Assembly (NCBI GenBank): GCA_948567375.1
Contig: OX419756.1
Span: 54,636,333-54,700,332 of the forward strand
Length of the DNA stretch: 64,000 nucleotides
Source of the DNA: Lunularia cruciata
Taxonomy: Eukaryota; Streptophyta; Marchantiopsida; Lunulariales; Lunulariaceae
Direction: 5' to 3'
Shown: positions 22,959 to 33,300 of the stretch, one piece after another
Numbering within the stretch: position 1 is the stretch's first letter
How the letters are laid out: every line of letters starts with the position of its first letter
Notes under the pieces: model-generated
What the model was told of the DNA's origin: nothing
The model's input: the letters and a program-made list of their open reading frames with translations, nothing else
Database searches by the model: none
Program-made: the position numbers and the translations under genes

Positions 22959-23370
22959 TTTAGCAATATGGAGTTTAGTGACAAATTTAGTAGGGCTAAC
23001 AAAGTAGCAAATAAGACAAATTAACCTAGAATATTCTAAAAGTATCTAGGAAGCTTCTTGGGAAGCTTCTCAACTAGCTTAGCTTGCACTTCAAGTAAGT
23101 AGCTTCTAAAAGGTTCCAACTAGCTTAGCTTGCACACCAAGAAAGCGACTTCTAAAAGGAAGCTTCTTGAGAAGCTTCCCAATTAACTTGGCTTGCACTC
23201 CAAGAAAGTGGCTCAAGGAAGCTTATTGAGAAGCTTCTCAAGAGCCTTGTATGATCCCTATAAATATAAGAGCCAAAGCTCATGCTAGGCATTCTAAGTT
23301 TTCCCATATTCAGGTATCCCAATGTGAGTTTCTATTCTCTTATTTCTCTCCTTGATCAAGGTCTTTTACA
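22959..23370 (+). repeat. G3 5' LTR
   Basis: 412 bp, ends CTTTTACA. Its U3 part carries three modules of HindIII-like palindromes (GGAAGCTTCTTGGGAAGCTTC, later GAAGCTTCTTGAGAAGCTTC) alternating with CTAGCTTAGCTTGCAC words. It is about 45 bp longer than its partner because one module differs in length. TG at the outer end has mutated to TT. Confidence 0.9.
23259..23266 (+). promoter_or_regulatory. TATA box of the family A LTR
   Basis: TATAAATA in the context GATCCCTATAAATATAAGAG, about 110 bases before the LTR end and just after the AAGCTT-rich U3 modules. It is conserved in the right LTR of G3 (about 28425-28432). Confidence 0.7.
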
Positions 23371-23371
23371 T

Positions 23372-23386
23372 TGGTATTAGAGCAAG
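23372..23386 (+). other. G3 primer-binding site
   Basis: TGGTATTAGAGCAAG starts one base after the 5' LTR. It matches the common plant retrotransposon primer site complementary to the 3' end of initiator tRNA-Met (TGGTATCAGAGC) with one C-to-T change. Confidence 0.82.
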
Positions 23387-23390
23387 AATG

Positions 23391-24560
23391 GGATGGATGG
23401 AATTTATGGGCCACCAAATCCACTTTTGCCAAACCATTGGGATTTTCATCTCCAAATATTACCCAAACATCATTTTACCCAATTCATCACCTCACATTTT
23501 GTGCAAGATTTTCTACATATGATCACCTTGTCTGAGAAACTCTTGATACTTCCGATTGTAACTTATGGAGACCGATGGACGTGTTACATCTATATGTTAA
23601 TAAATTAGATAAATTGAGAGTAGTAGGATAGAGTAGTAGCTATGGCGGCAATACCATATGTTATCCTTGCGATGCAACAACAAATCAAGCAACTTACTCA
23701 ATTGTTGGATGAATGAGAGAGCAACAATGACAAGAACATATAGAGGAAACACCAGTTTGAGATGGAGAAGATTGCATCCAATTTCCAAAACTCAAGGTGT
23801 TTGAAGGCAAGAATCTTTTGGGAATAGTGGAGAATTTTGTGTTTGATTGTAAATGTTACTTTGAAGGCACCAACCTTCAAGATGAACGGAAATAGATTCT
23901 CTTGGCTTCTAGCCAATTGGATGGTGTGGCAGAACTTTGGTGGTGATTCCAAGTGGAGCAAGCTGAACAACAAATTGTTGCACCAATTTTGACATGAATA
24001 GAATTCAAGGATGCAATACTTGGTTGATTTTAAACTATAAATGCCACCCAAGCTGCACGAGATAAATTGGCGGAGTTGAAGCAGATTTGCTCTATAAGGA
24101 GCTACATCACACAATTTTAAAATATCATCATGCAAATTCTAGATATACAAGAAGGTGAAGTTCTAGATCAATTTATGTGAGGATTAAAGGCACAAACCAA
24201 ATTGGAGGTGATCATGTGAGAACCACAAAATGTAAAAGAAGCCATGCAATTGGCTGAGCGCTTTGATTCCTTGGTTGCAACAACTTGGTCTTGACCTCAA
24301 CCTACACAAAGCCTACTAGTACCTTATGCACGGGTAGAGGAATCGGTACCAATAGAGATTGATGCTATCTAAAAGAGACCACTTGGTACAATAGATAGAG
24401 AAAAATTGCGACAAAATGGAGAAATTTTTTTTGTTGCCAAGTTGGACATCACATTGTTGAATGTCCACTCAAGAATGAGCGACCTCGATAAGTTACCCAG
24501 ATGGAGTTTGTAGAACATAATAATCAGGGGAACGAGGAATCCTAGTAGGAGATTTTGAGC
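23391..24560 (+). pseudogene. G3 gag remnant
   Basis: The start region has MDGIYGPPNP and a later AAIPYVILAMQQQIKQLTQLLDE coiled-coil-like stretch (23640). A Retrotrans_gag-like core follows (ATQAARDKLAELKQICSIRSYITQF and LKAQTKLEVIM..PQNVKEAMQLAERFDSL, 24050-24280). The zinc-knuckle position (about 24420-24490) keeps the spacing but its Cys and His residues are largely lost. At least six in-frame stops are present, most of them TGA. Gag would form the capsid. Confidence 0.72.
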
Positions 24561-24639
24561 TGCCTATTGGGAGCTTGATTAGTTCCAATGGGCGTTGAAG
24601 GCTTGACCTTTGCAAGTTTGCTTCACTTGCAAAGTATGA

Positions 24640-27600
24640 TATCTAATTAGGGCTGTAAGATTTTGGTTGATTCTAGAAGTTTAGAGAATTGCATGTCTAT
24701 GCAAATAGCAAAAGAATTGGGTATTCCTATCAAGCCAATGATTGGAAGTAGATGATGATGGCAAATGGTAGAAAGGGTTTTGCATTTTGTACCTCACATC
24801 CTATTATTTTTAAGATTGGGAAGGATTATTTGGAGTATATGAGGTTTATAATGGCACCTCTACACTATGATGTCATTCTAGGACTACCTTGGCTTGAATG
24901 TCATTAGGTTCAATTTGATTGGACCCGACAACAAATTCAAGTACAACACCAAGGTAGGAATTTCCGATTATATTGTCAAGCATTTCTGAGCAATACACTT
25001 AAGAATAGTCAGTCCCAAGATGGGAAGTTTGTTGAGAAGGTAGCCATAGAGCATGCCTTGAAGGAAGAGGAGCCCCAAGATGGGAAGTTTGCCAAGAAGG
25101 CAACCATGGAGCAAGCTTTGAAGAGAAGTGAGTCCTTAGATGGGAAGTTTGTTAGTGAAACAACCATAGAGCAAGCTTTGGAAGAAGATAGGTCTATTTT
25201 TTGGGTGTAGATCAAGCCAATTGCACAAGGAAAATTTGAAGAGAGCCAAGAGCCCTATCAAGTAAGGTTGATCAGATAGTTCAAGAGTTTGTGGACGTGT
25301 TCCGGATGATCTGCCAAAGGGATTACCTTCTGATTGTGGTATGCCCTTCAAGATTAAGTTATTGCCAAGGAGTACTCTAGTGAGTAGACCAATCTATAGG
25401 CTCTCACCAAAGGAGTTGGAGGAGTTGCAAACAACATTTAAAAATTTGTTGGAGAAGGACTTCATACAACATAGTACCTCTCCTTGGGGAGCACTGGTAC
25501 TATTTGTTTCAAAGAAGGATAGAGGACTTTGTTTTTATTGATTATTGTAGGCTCAATAAGCAAACAGTGAAGAATAGATATCTCTTGCCTCAAATTGATG
25601 ATTTGCTTGATCAATTGAATGGAGCATGATAATTTTCCAAATTAGATCTTTGTAGTGGCTATTGGCAAATCCACATTGATAGGGAGGATGTGAAAAAGAC
25701 TACCTTTTGCACAAGGTGTGGGAATTTTGAGTGGAGAGTTCTACCTTTTGGGCTCACTAATGCTCCAATGGTCTTCATGGATCAGATGCATTGAGTGTTA
25801 GATGGACTATTGGATCAGTGCGTGGTGGTGTTCTTGGATGATATCTTAATCTATAGCAAGATAGAGGCAAAACACGTGAATCACGTGCAAGAAGTCCTAA
25901 GACGTCTATGACAATGGAAATTTTACTACAAGAAGTCAAAGTGTGCCTTTTGGCAAAAGGAATTAACCTTCTTGGGTCACAAGATCTCATTGAAGGGGAT
26001 CAAGATGGAAGAGGATAAAATCAAGGCCATTACTGATTGGCCTACTCCAAAGGACACTATAGAAGTACGTGCATTTAATGGATTGGCCAATTTTTACTGA
26101 CGGTTCATTCATTATTATGCTCATGTGGCTGCACCATTGATTGACCTCTTGGAGAAGAACTCAAGCTTCTAATGGACCACCAAGCACGAAGAAGCATTTC
26201 GGAAGTTATAACATATGGTGTCTTCAAGACCCATCCTTCAACCGTATGATCCTTAGCCACCTTGTGTGGTTGATTTTGATGCTTCTAACTTTACAATTGG
26301 AGCCATGTTGCAACAAGAATTCCTAGATGGACTACATTCCATTGCCTTTGTGTCTCACCGACTAAATACGGTTGAAAGAAATTACTCTACTTGAGACCAA
26401 GAACAACTTGCAATGATATATTCCACCAAGGTATGGAGGCATTATCTCTTGGGAAAACAAGTGATCATGTGAATTGATCACAAACCATTGTTGCAGACCT
26501 TACACTTAGAACACATGAAGAGTCAACATCATTGATGGGAGGAACAACTCCAATGGTTTGATATCAAACTTGAGTACAAACTAGATTGGTTCCATGTCAT
26601 CCTTGATGCTCTATCACGATGACCTGATTTGAAGTCTCTTCCTCTCATCACGGCAACAATTACAATGGTATCAATTGACTCCAAGGTCCAAAACAAGTTT
26701 TGGTCAGTGCTACAACAAGATCTCTTCTTCCAAATGGTACATGGTTGTCTTAAAACATGCAAAAAAGAGTACAACACCTTCTCCTTCAAGGAAGGCTTTC
26801 TATTCCATGAAGACCGGATCTATGTTTTAGCCAAAGGTGATCTCCGACTTGTATGCCTTCAAGGAGCCCATGATTTACCAATAACTGAGCCCATGGGTAT
26901 GGACAAGACCTTGGGTACCCTCCAATACCAATGGTGGTGTCCCAACATGACACAAGATGTTCAAGAGTTTGTCCGATTGTGTGAGAGCTGCCAACATAAC
27001 AAGACCAACAACCAAAAGCCAAGTGGACTCCTTCAACCACTCCCCATTCCATCCACTTGATGGGAATACGTGAGCTTGGATCTCATCACATCCTTGCCCC
27101 CGACAAAGCAAGGACACATAATAATCATGGTGTTTGTAGATAAGCTTAGTAAGCAAATCCACTTGGCACCAACCTTTGATATTGTGGATACTCCAACCTT
27201 AGCACAAATCTACTTTGACAATGTGTTCAAGCATCATGGGATGCCATGTGTACTCATCTCCAACGGTGATCCTCGATTCATCAGGAAGTTTTGGCAAGCA
27301 TTCTTCCAAATACTCGGCACCAAGCTTGCTTTGTCCATGGCTTATCATCCTCAAATTGATGTGCAAACCAAACGTGCAAATCATACCTTGGAGGATATGC
27401 TATATGTCTTTGTCAATGTCCACCATACCAATTGGGATGAATGTCTTGTAGGTGCAAAATTTGCCTACAATAACTCCAAACAGGCAAGCACCAGATTTTC
27501 TCCCTTCTTTCTCAATTTTGGCCAAGATCCACTTGTTCGAGATTCTCTTCTTACTCCTCCTCCATCTCAGGTCTCTCATACTTCCACCTTCTTGACCACC

Positions 27601-28140
27601 ATATCCTAATCTCTCCAACAAGCCAAATCTCACCTCCTTGTTGCTCAAAATTGTCAAAGACAATATGCAAACCACCATCATTGTGATCTCACCTTTGAAG
27701 TTGGTGATAAAGTCATGTTATCCTTTAGTAACCTACCCTTCCCACTTGATTCCTAGGTTCATAAACTTGCCCCTAATTGGATAGGACCCTTTGAGGTCAT
27801 CCAAATCATCTCTCTTGTTGCTTATTGACTTGCTTTACCTTGTCATATGCGCATCCACCCTATCTTTCACATTTCTAAGTTGAAACCCTTTGTTCCTAAC
27901 CCATCTTCTTTTTCCTCTTGTGTCCAAACTCCTCCTCCTCCTATCCCTATCAATGCTCATGAGGAGTATGAAGTTGATTGTATCCTTGCACATCACCACA
28001 TTAAACAAGGCCGTAAACAACATACGGAGTACAAGGTCCTTTGGAAAGGGTGTCCCCTTCATGATGCCACATGGGAACCTCTTTCTCACCTTGAGAATGC
28101 ATAGATGGCCATCCAAGAGTTTGAAGCTTCAATGGCGATG
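24640..28140 (+). pseudogene. G3 pol remnant: protease, RT, RNase H, integrase, chromodomain
   Basis: Protease-like ILVDSRS at about 24657 (normally DSG/DTG). RT runs 25341-26100 with [42 protein letters not shown] and an intact VVVFLDDILIY (25831-25842). RNase H: VDFDASNFTIGAML (about 26270) and IDHKPLL. Integrase: the zinc module keeps CESCQHNK but its second His is gone. The DDE triad reads D (SLDLI, about 27079), N (LISNGDPRF, 27262-27264) and K (QTKRAN, 27370-27372), so two of three catalytic acids are lost. The chromodomain is at 27960-28105 (EYEVDCIL..YKVLWKGCPLHDATWEPLSHL). At least eight TGA stops fall at positions where related frames have Arg. Confidence 0.85.
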
Positions 28141-28170
28141 AGAACGTCATCAACTAGTGGTGGGAGAATA

Positions 28171-28537
28171 TGTAACAATATGGAGTTTAGCGACAAAGTT
28201 AGTAGGGCTAACAAAGTAGCAAATAAGACAAATCAGCCTAGAATATTCTAGAAGTATCTAGAAAGCTTCTTGGAAAGCTTCCCAACTAGCTTAGCTTGCA
28301 CTTCAAGTAAGTAGCTTCTAGAAGGAAGTTTTTAGAAGGTGTCAACTAGCTTAGCTTGCATGCCAAGTAAGAAACTTCTAGAAGGAAGCTTCTTGAGAAG
28401 CTTCTCAAAAGCCTTGTATGATCCCTATAAATACAAGAGCCAAAGCTCATGCTAGGCATTCGGAGTTTTCCCACATTCAAGTGTCCCAATGTGAGTTTCC
28501 ATTCTCGTATTTCTCTCCTTGATCACAGTCTTTTACA
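28171..28537 (+). repeat. G3 3' LTR
   Basis: 367 bp, starting TGTAACAATATGG and ending TTTTACA. Compared with the 5' LTR it lacks part of one AAGCTTC module and has many C-to-T-type differences, so the insertion is not recent. Confidence 0.9.
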
Positions 28538-29161
28538 CTACTAGAGTACATTTGCTCTTACTCGGGCAAAGGTGCAAGCCCTTGGATCCTAACTCAACCT
28601 TGCATTAGGGCATTCTGACTTGCATCAAATACTTTGTCTATATCAACAAGGTTCTACTTGGGTTTGGTCCACCCATCTTAATCTTCATTACTCACTTATG
28701 AGTGTGGTTCTACATTAGATACAACAACGGTCCATATGACATAGCGTTGTTTTAGAGGACAAAGGATAGCTACTTACAATGCTATCAAAGATATAGAGTT
28801 TGTTATGGCACGAGAGAGTAGATACCTTGCTTAGGGGGAGTGTTGGTATGCTTTGTAGATGACACGAGTCAAGGTAGATTTATACTTGATCCAAGATGAT
28901 TAGATGACAATAACTGACATTGTGGTGAGGGACCCTATATGTGATGCAATGTCATAGGGAGTAATCGCCCATCCTCTTAGATGAGCGGTGAGCTAAGTGG
29001 CAACAAGCAAGGTCTCCAAGTACAGTGGTGTGCAACGTGGTCACCTTTTAATCCTCTAGCACAGGAGTTATATGGAGCTATGGACACGACATTTGACATA
29101 TTTGTCAAGGAATGCACTAGTTTATATCATTCTAGAGGTTGCATGCAAATTCAGATGAATC
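28538..29161 (+). pseudogene. N1 C-terminal nuclease-like domain remnant
   Basis: Resumes N1 after G3 with LLEYICSYSGKGASPWILTQP, then ECGSTLD, RIATYNAIKD, DIVVRDP (Asp codon 28916-28918), KVSKY (Lys codons 29009-29011 and 29018-29020) and LAQELYGAMDTTFDIFVKEC (Glu codon 29064-29066). The D...K-x-x-K...E spacing recalls a PD-(D/E)XK fold. The same block is found on the minus strand in N2 (37611-37937: CKVSKYRG, LALELYGVMDTTFDIFIKE), so it is a real conserved module and not a chance frame. Stops and a frameshift are present. Activity in the family is inferred, not shown. Confidence 0.68.
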
Positions 29162-29254
29162 AATAATTCAGATGTTAGCCCCGTTTGCAACACATGTTAC
29201 TATGTGTTACTATTGTTATCCAACGTGTGCTCGAGAACCAGCTAAAACATATTA

Positions 29255-29513
29255 TTTTACCCAAGAAGGGGATGGTGTGTGATAACAAGAAGGATGGGAA
29301 CCCATCAAGCCGGCCAAGGTAAAGACAGAGTGTGTAAAATGGGGATAAGCCCCAATAGTGTTGGATACAAGAATCTGCCCTACAACAGTCAAGAAATTTG
29401 AGCTATACCACGTATGATATACAAACAACTGAAACATCCAAATAACCATCATCTAGTGTGCTTGCTCTTCTATGGATTACACCAGCCAATGCATCTGAAT
29501 TTGCATGCAACAC
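29255..29513 (-). mobile_element. N1 3' tail in inverted orientation
   Basis: Minus-strand reading gives ALAGVIHRRAS..GYLDVSVVCI, the counterpart of AFTGAIQRRAI..AYLDALVVCI in N2, followed by the common non-coding tail. Its first 20 bases (29494-29513) are the reverse complement of the last bases of the plus-strand N1 body (29138-29157, core TGCATGCAAATTCAGAT). The block therefore looks like an inverted segment of the same element. Confidence 0.72.
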
Positions 29514-30391
29514 CAAGGGACAGAGAATGATCTCTCATCTCCTCAATGTCTAATTTCCATTTATGAACTTCTTTTGTTTTGCAGTCTTACCAAGATAGCT
29601 ATGGGTGCATCCACCAATTTGCATACTTAGATAGTTTGCTTCGTATAGTTCAACCTTACTGGAAGACTCTCTCAAGCTTTGGTTAGGCTACCGGTATGAT
29701 AAGAGCTACATATATCACCCGGGAAGAATTTGCAAAACAAACACTTGGTCCGCCGTAGAAAGTCCCACTTAAGCTTTCGGAAGTAAAGTTTCGCCGTGCT
29801 TCCCCTCAAGTCATCCCCATATTTGAGTTTAAGTCGGGCTACTCCTGTATTCAGCTTAATTGCTCGAACGATCAGTTTCTTTCCGCGGGGCTTCTTTGCC
29901 GCTTCTTTTGTTTCATTTCACTATTAGCTTTAAGAATATCCTAACGCTCTTTTCACCGTTCTTTCCTCGTGCATCCCTCCTTATGAATATTGGTTTCGCC
30001 ATTTTATTCTACTCCGTGCTAATCGTATCATGTCATCATCTTGATGAAGTTCCCTTAGACAAACTGAACAGAAAAGGAGAGGCACAAGCCCTTTAGGGTA
30101 CATTCTTGGAGAAGATGGCAACAGGGTTCGCAGTTTATGAGCTCCGGTACATAGACCTCAGATATTCTTTAACACTAAGCGATACATTAATCAAGAAAAT
30201 AATGTCATATCATTTTACGGGAATATTGATAAATTCTATGATACACCAGTGAACAAAGATTCTGAACGAATCAACAAAGGACTGAAATCTCCACCTCACT
30301 TACACTAAAATCTCAGGGCCGGGTTTTATCTGAACAGATTATGTCGGTACTATCTGGATCAAATTCGTAAGAACTACCATTATAAGCTGCA
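29514..30391. other. 3' flank of IWS1
   Basis: Base composition returns to that of the genes. On the minus strand a candidate polyadenylation word AATAAA lies at 30003-30008, about 385 bases after the IWS1 stop. A plus-strand frame (29860-30096; inner ATG at 29983 giving a hydrophobic MNIGFAILFYSVLIVSC start) has a signal-peptide-like character but no recognizable family. I do not call it a gene. Confidence 0.4.
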
Positions 30392-33300
30392 TCACTGATA
30401 GCTGACGCACCCCCGCCCTTCAACACTCAGTCGGGCTGCTTGTAGGTTCTTTCTTTTGGGAGTTCTCAGCAATTGCAACTTCTTATTCATCTGCAATCAA
30501 GAAGAGATGACGAAATTCTGAGTTCTGTCCCTGGTCTACATCAACTCCCGGTCCAGCGAATACAGAAATAATGTATACAAGTCTAGGTACGTATTTTGAC
30601 CGCTTGCTTCACCTCGTGCCACTACTACTTATCAATACATCTCGGAATCTGGAGATCAGCATAGATGCCAAAGAAATTTCACTGCCTTCAGGGTTCAACT
30701 GCTATCCTTACCTTCGCTCTCCTCTCATCCATACGCAGCTGCTTAGCTCGATTCCGCACATCTTCCGCATCCACCCTAGATGCTGGCCTCACAACGAAGT
30801 CCAGAGGCATAGCCTGTGGCCTGGATGCATGGTATCGATAACCTGGATCTCCTGGCTTCAGTTCCCTGTCAGAAGATAGCAACACAGATAGACGTTTGAT
30901 TGATAAGTCTAGCAATGAAAGCTAGAAGATTCAAGCCCTAACAGCAAAAGCTCTATCTGTGCAAGAAATGTATTAACATTTCGTATTCCAGCAGCCCAGA
31001 CCACAGGCTAGACCTTTCTTGAGTTTGAGAAGGGTCCATAGCAAGGTACAATGACGAGTCGCCTTGAACTATGTCCAAAATAACCCTGAAATGATCCCAA
31101 CGCTATCTGATATATCATCGTAGATACGTTCACATGTCGGTAGTACGATTAATGTGTGCAGTGAAGTTAGGTGCTCTGGTACCACAAACATAAATTCAGA
31201 TTTCCTCTTTCAGGACAGTTATGATTACAGATACCAAGTGTGAACAGGAATCATACCCAGAGTCATTCTCCATATCCAACTCGTCTCCTCCCCTGGCGTC
31301 CATCATAGGCTTGGCAACGGGTCTTCTCCATGGTCATTGAAAAGGCGTAAAAAGAAGTTAATACAGGATGATTCTTGCGAGCATCAGACTCTGGGCAATA
31401 ATGTCAGAGCTGCATAACTTCAGATGCGAGCATCTACTTCCACCTATGTAAGCTATTGCCAAGGCAAAGGCCCGTGTATTTCGAGTAAGAGTCTTGATGC
31501 TCCGGATCCCCCAATGAGATGCAGATCAATCTATCAAGCGATGGAGCATCCTCAATTTCTAATATACAGTTCAGATATGTGGCTAAAGAACTCACTTTTT
31601 GATCGGTTGCTGTGGCCTCCGAGGCTGAGGTCTTTCATCGTCATACTGTTTCAAGTCTTCATATCTTGTACTCTTCTGAAAGATTGGTCGGCTCTGCTCA
31701 TACCATGAATATTATACGGTCCGCAAAGTTAGGGATGTCAAAAAGAACTTATATCCCGAACATGCACAACTCTTTCGTACGGTACAGGATGGTCATGCTC
31801 CGCTCCTACTAAGTATAACACCAGCCCACAAAATATGCAAAAGTTCATGATGATAGCGGTCAGACGTGCGTCAGAAACTATTCATGCAATGCATCCACAG
31901 ATGTGTAACGGACACTGAACAGCTTGATAGTTGAATTCCAACTGGCGAGAGAATACCAACAAGAGCATGAATCTAAGATGAGCAAGATTAAATTAGTTAG
32001 TCGAATACAAATGATGATGAGCACGTTTATGAGCTGCTCGGAGATATAACTTTGGCACTAATCACATCAAAGAAACGGTTCTTCACGTGAAGAGTGACAC
32101 CAGAAACTGAGAAAAACTTACCCATTTGTCAACCAGATCTCGTGCTAATTTCTTATTTCCAGGAGTCTCTTCGGAGAGTCTTGATAAGAACATAACCACC
32201 TGCAAAGCAAGCTTCCTTATTAAAATGAGATGACCACATTCGCCACCTTCGGAAATGAAGGACCACCCCAAGCTACTTTGCAAAAGCTATGTCCTTAGCA
32301 GCAAGCTCGTCTCAAGAAGGTGAATGCCGCAAACGAGAACGGTAGTCGGTACTGCATCCTGTCTAAACTCGGTGATACAGTACTCAGTAGCAGCACAAGT
32401 GTTTGAAGACGCGAAATCTCAACTCTTAGGCATACTATTATGGGGGATCCACTACACACCTTTCCCAGACCACTCTTCTTCAGCTGCTCCCGCCTTTCAA
32501 ACACTTCAACGTCAATCGGTAACTGCAAGGAACCAGAATAACGCTACCACCAGTTACAGAAAACTGGTCGTGTTTCAAATAAACCATACAACAAATGCCT
32601 TGGTGAATGTCCTAGAGGACCGTGTTGAAGAGCAGAGTCCTTACATCCGTCAGAAGCTTCAATAGCGCAGAGCGGATATTCATGTTTGGTAATGATCCAT
32701 CTGGGAGCGGTTCAAGCCAATTTTTCAACGAGGACAAAACCCCACGATCGAGGAATTCTTGTTGCAACTGGCGCCTGCACACACAGCGGAGGAGCCATGT
32801 GAGCGCTTTACTCTCACATAGTCGAAGCTAAAGGTATCGCACACTGTAAATATTGGAATATCGTGTTTAAGGCTGCTCTATGATAGTGAGAGAAAAGTAC
32901 ATACTTTTCGAGCACGGTCAGCAATTCAGGCAACATCTTGAGCTTTTCGATAGCTGGTTTCGAGGTCCGGTTTAAATCTGCGTCCGCTTCAGCTGCAACA
33001 TCAAGTTTCGCCATGAATTGCTCGACGAACATAGCAATTTCCTCCGAAGATCGCTCGTTCTGTTTTTTTTTTTTTTTTCCACCTTTGAAAAACTGTTTAA
33101 GCTCATCCTCCTCGTCCTCTTCTGCCTCTTCGGCCTTCAAAATGAATTACCACCAGAAAGAAGAACAAAGTGATAAGCTCAAGATAGTCTATGCTTAATG
33201 ATCTTATCAACCAGTTCCGTAGCGTTCAGACTGTCGGGAAAGGGATAACGAGCGATAAAAATAATGATCACCTAAAGCGTGTAATCTTTAGGCAGCCGAA

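Larger units (their letters stand above)
22959..28537 (+). mobile_element. G3: full-length family A Ty3/gypsy chromovirus
   Basis: LTRs 22959-23370 and 28171-28537 flank an intact order: primer site TGGTATTAGAGCAAG at 23372 (tRNA-iMet type), gag, protease, RT, RNase H, integrase, chromodomain, then a purine-rich tract (GTGGTGGGAGAATA, 28157-28170). The flanks CTATT (22954-22958) and CTACT (28538-28542) are a 5-bp target duplication with one change. The host sequence is N1. Coding capacity is lost through many TGA stops, yet domain order and length are complete. Confidence 0.92.
20480..29513 (+). mobile_element. N1: non-LTR retrotransposon split by a family B LTR and by G3
   Basis: Three plus-strand coding pieces (20480-21907, 22679-22958, 28538-29161) form one collinear product once the family B solo LTR (21908-22678) and G3 (22959-28537) are removed: a LINE-like reverse transcriptase followed by a C-terminal domain with a TDIVV..KVSKY..LAQELYGAM pattern resembling the PD-(D/E)XK-like nuclease at the end of some algal and seed-free-plant non-LTR elements. 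The 3' tail (29255-29513) is present but inverted. The 5' end is not resolved. All parts contain stops, so it is inactive. Confidence 0.75.

Noticed and set aside
27835..28116. Minus-strand frames over the G3 chromodomain
   Set aside because: Shadows of the plus-strand chromodomain frame, which has the diagnostic residues.
29138..29513. Twin-priming inversion of N1
   Set aside because: In twin-priming the inverted 5' part abuts the 5' side of the tail. Here the plus-strand body is on the 3' side of the inverted tail, with a short flank between.
29860..30096. Possible small secreted peptide gene
   Set aside because: Hydrophobic start and short length are the only evidence; no conserved mature-peptide motif or splice structure.
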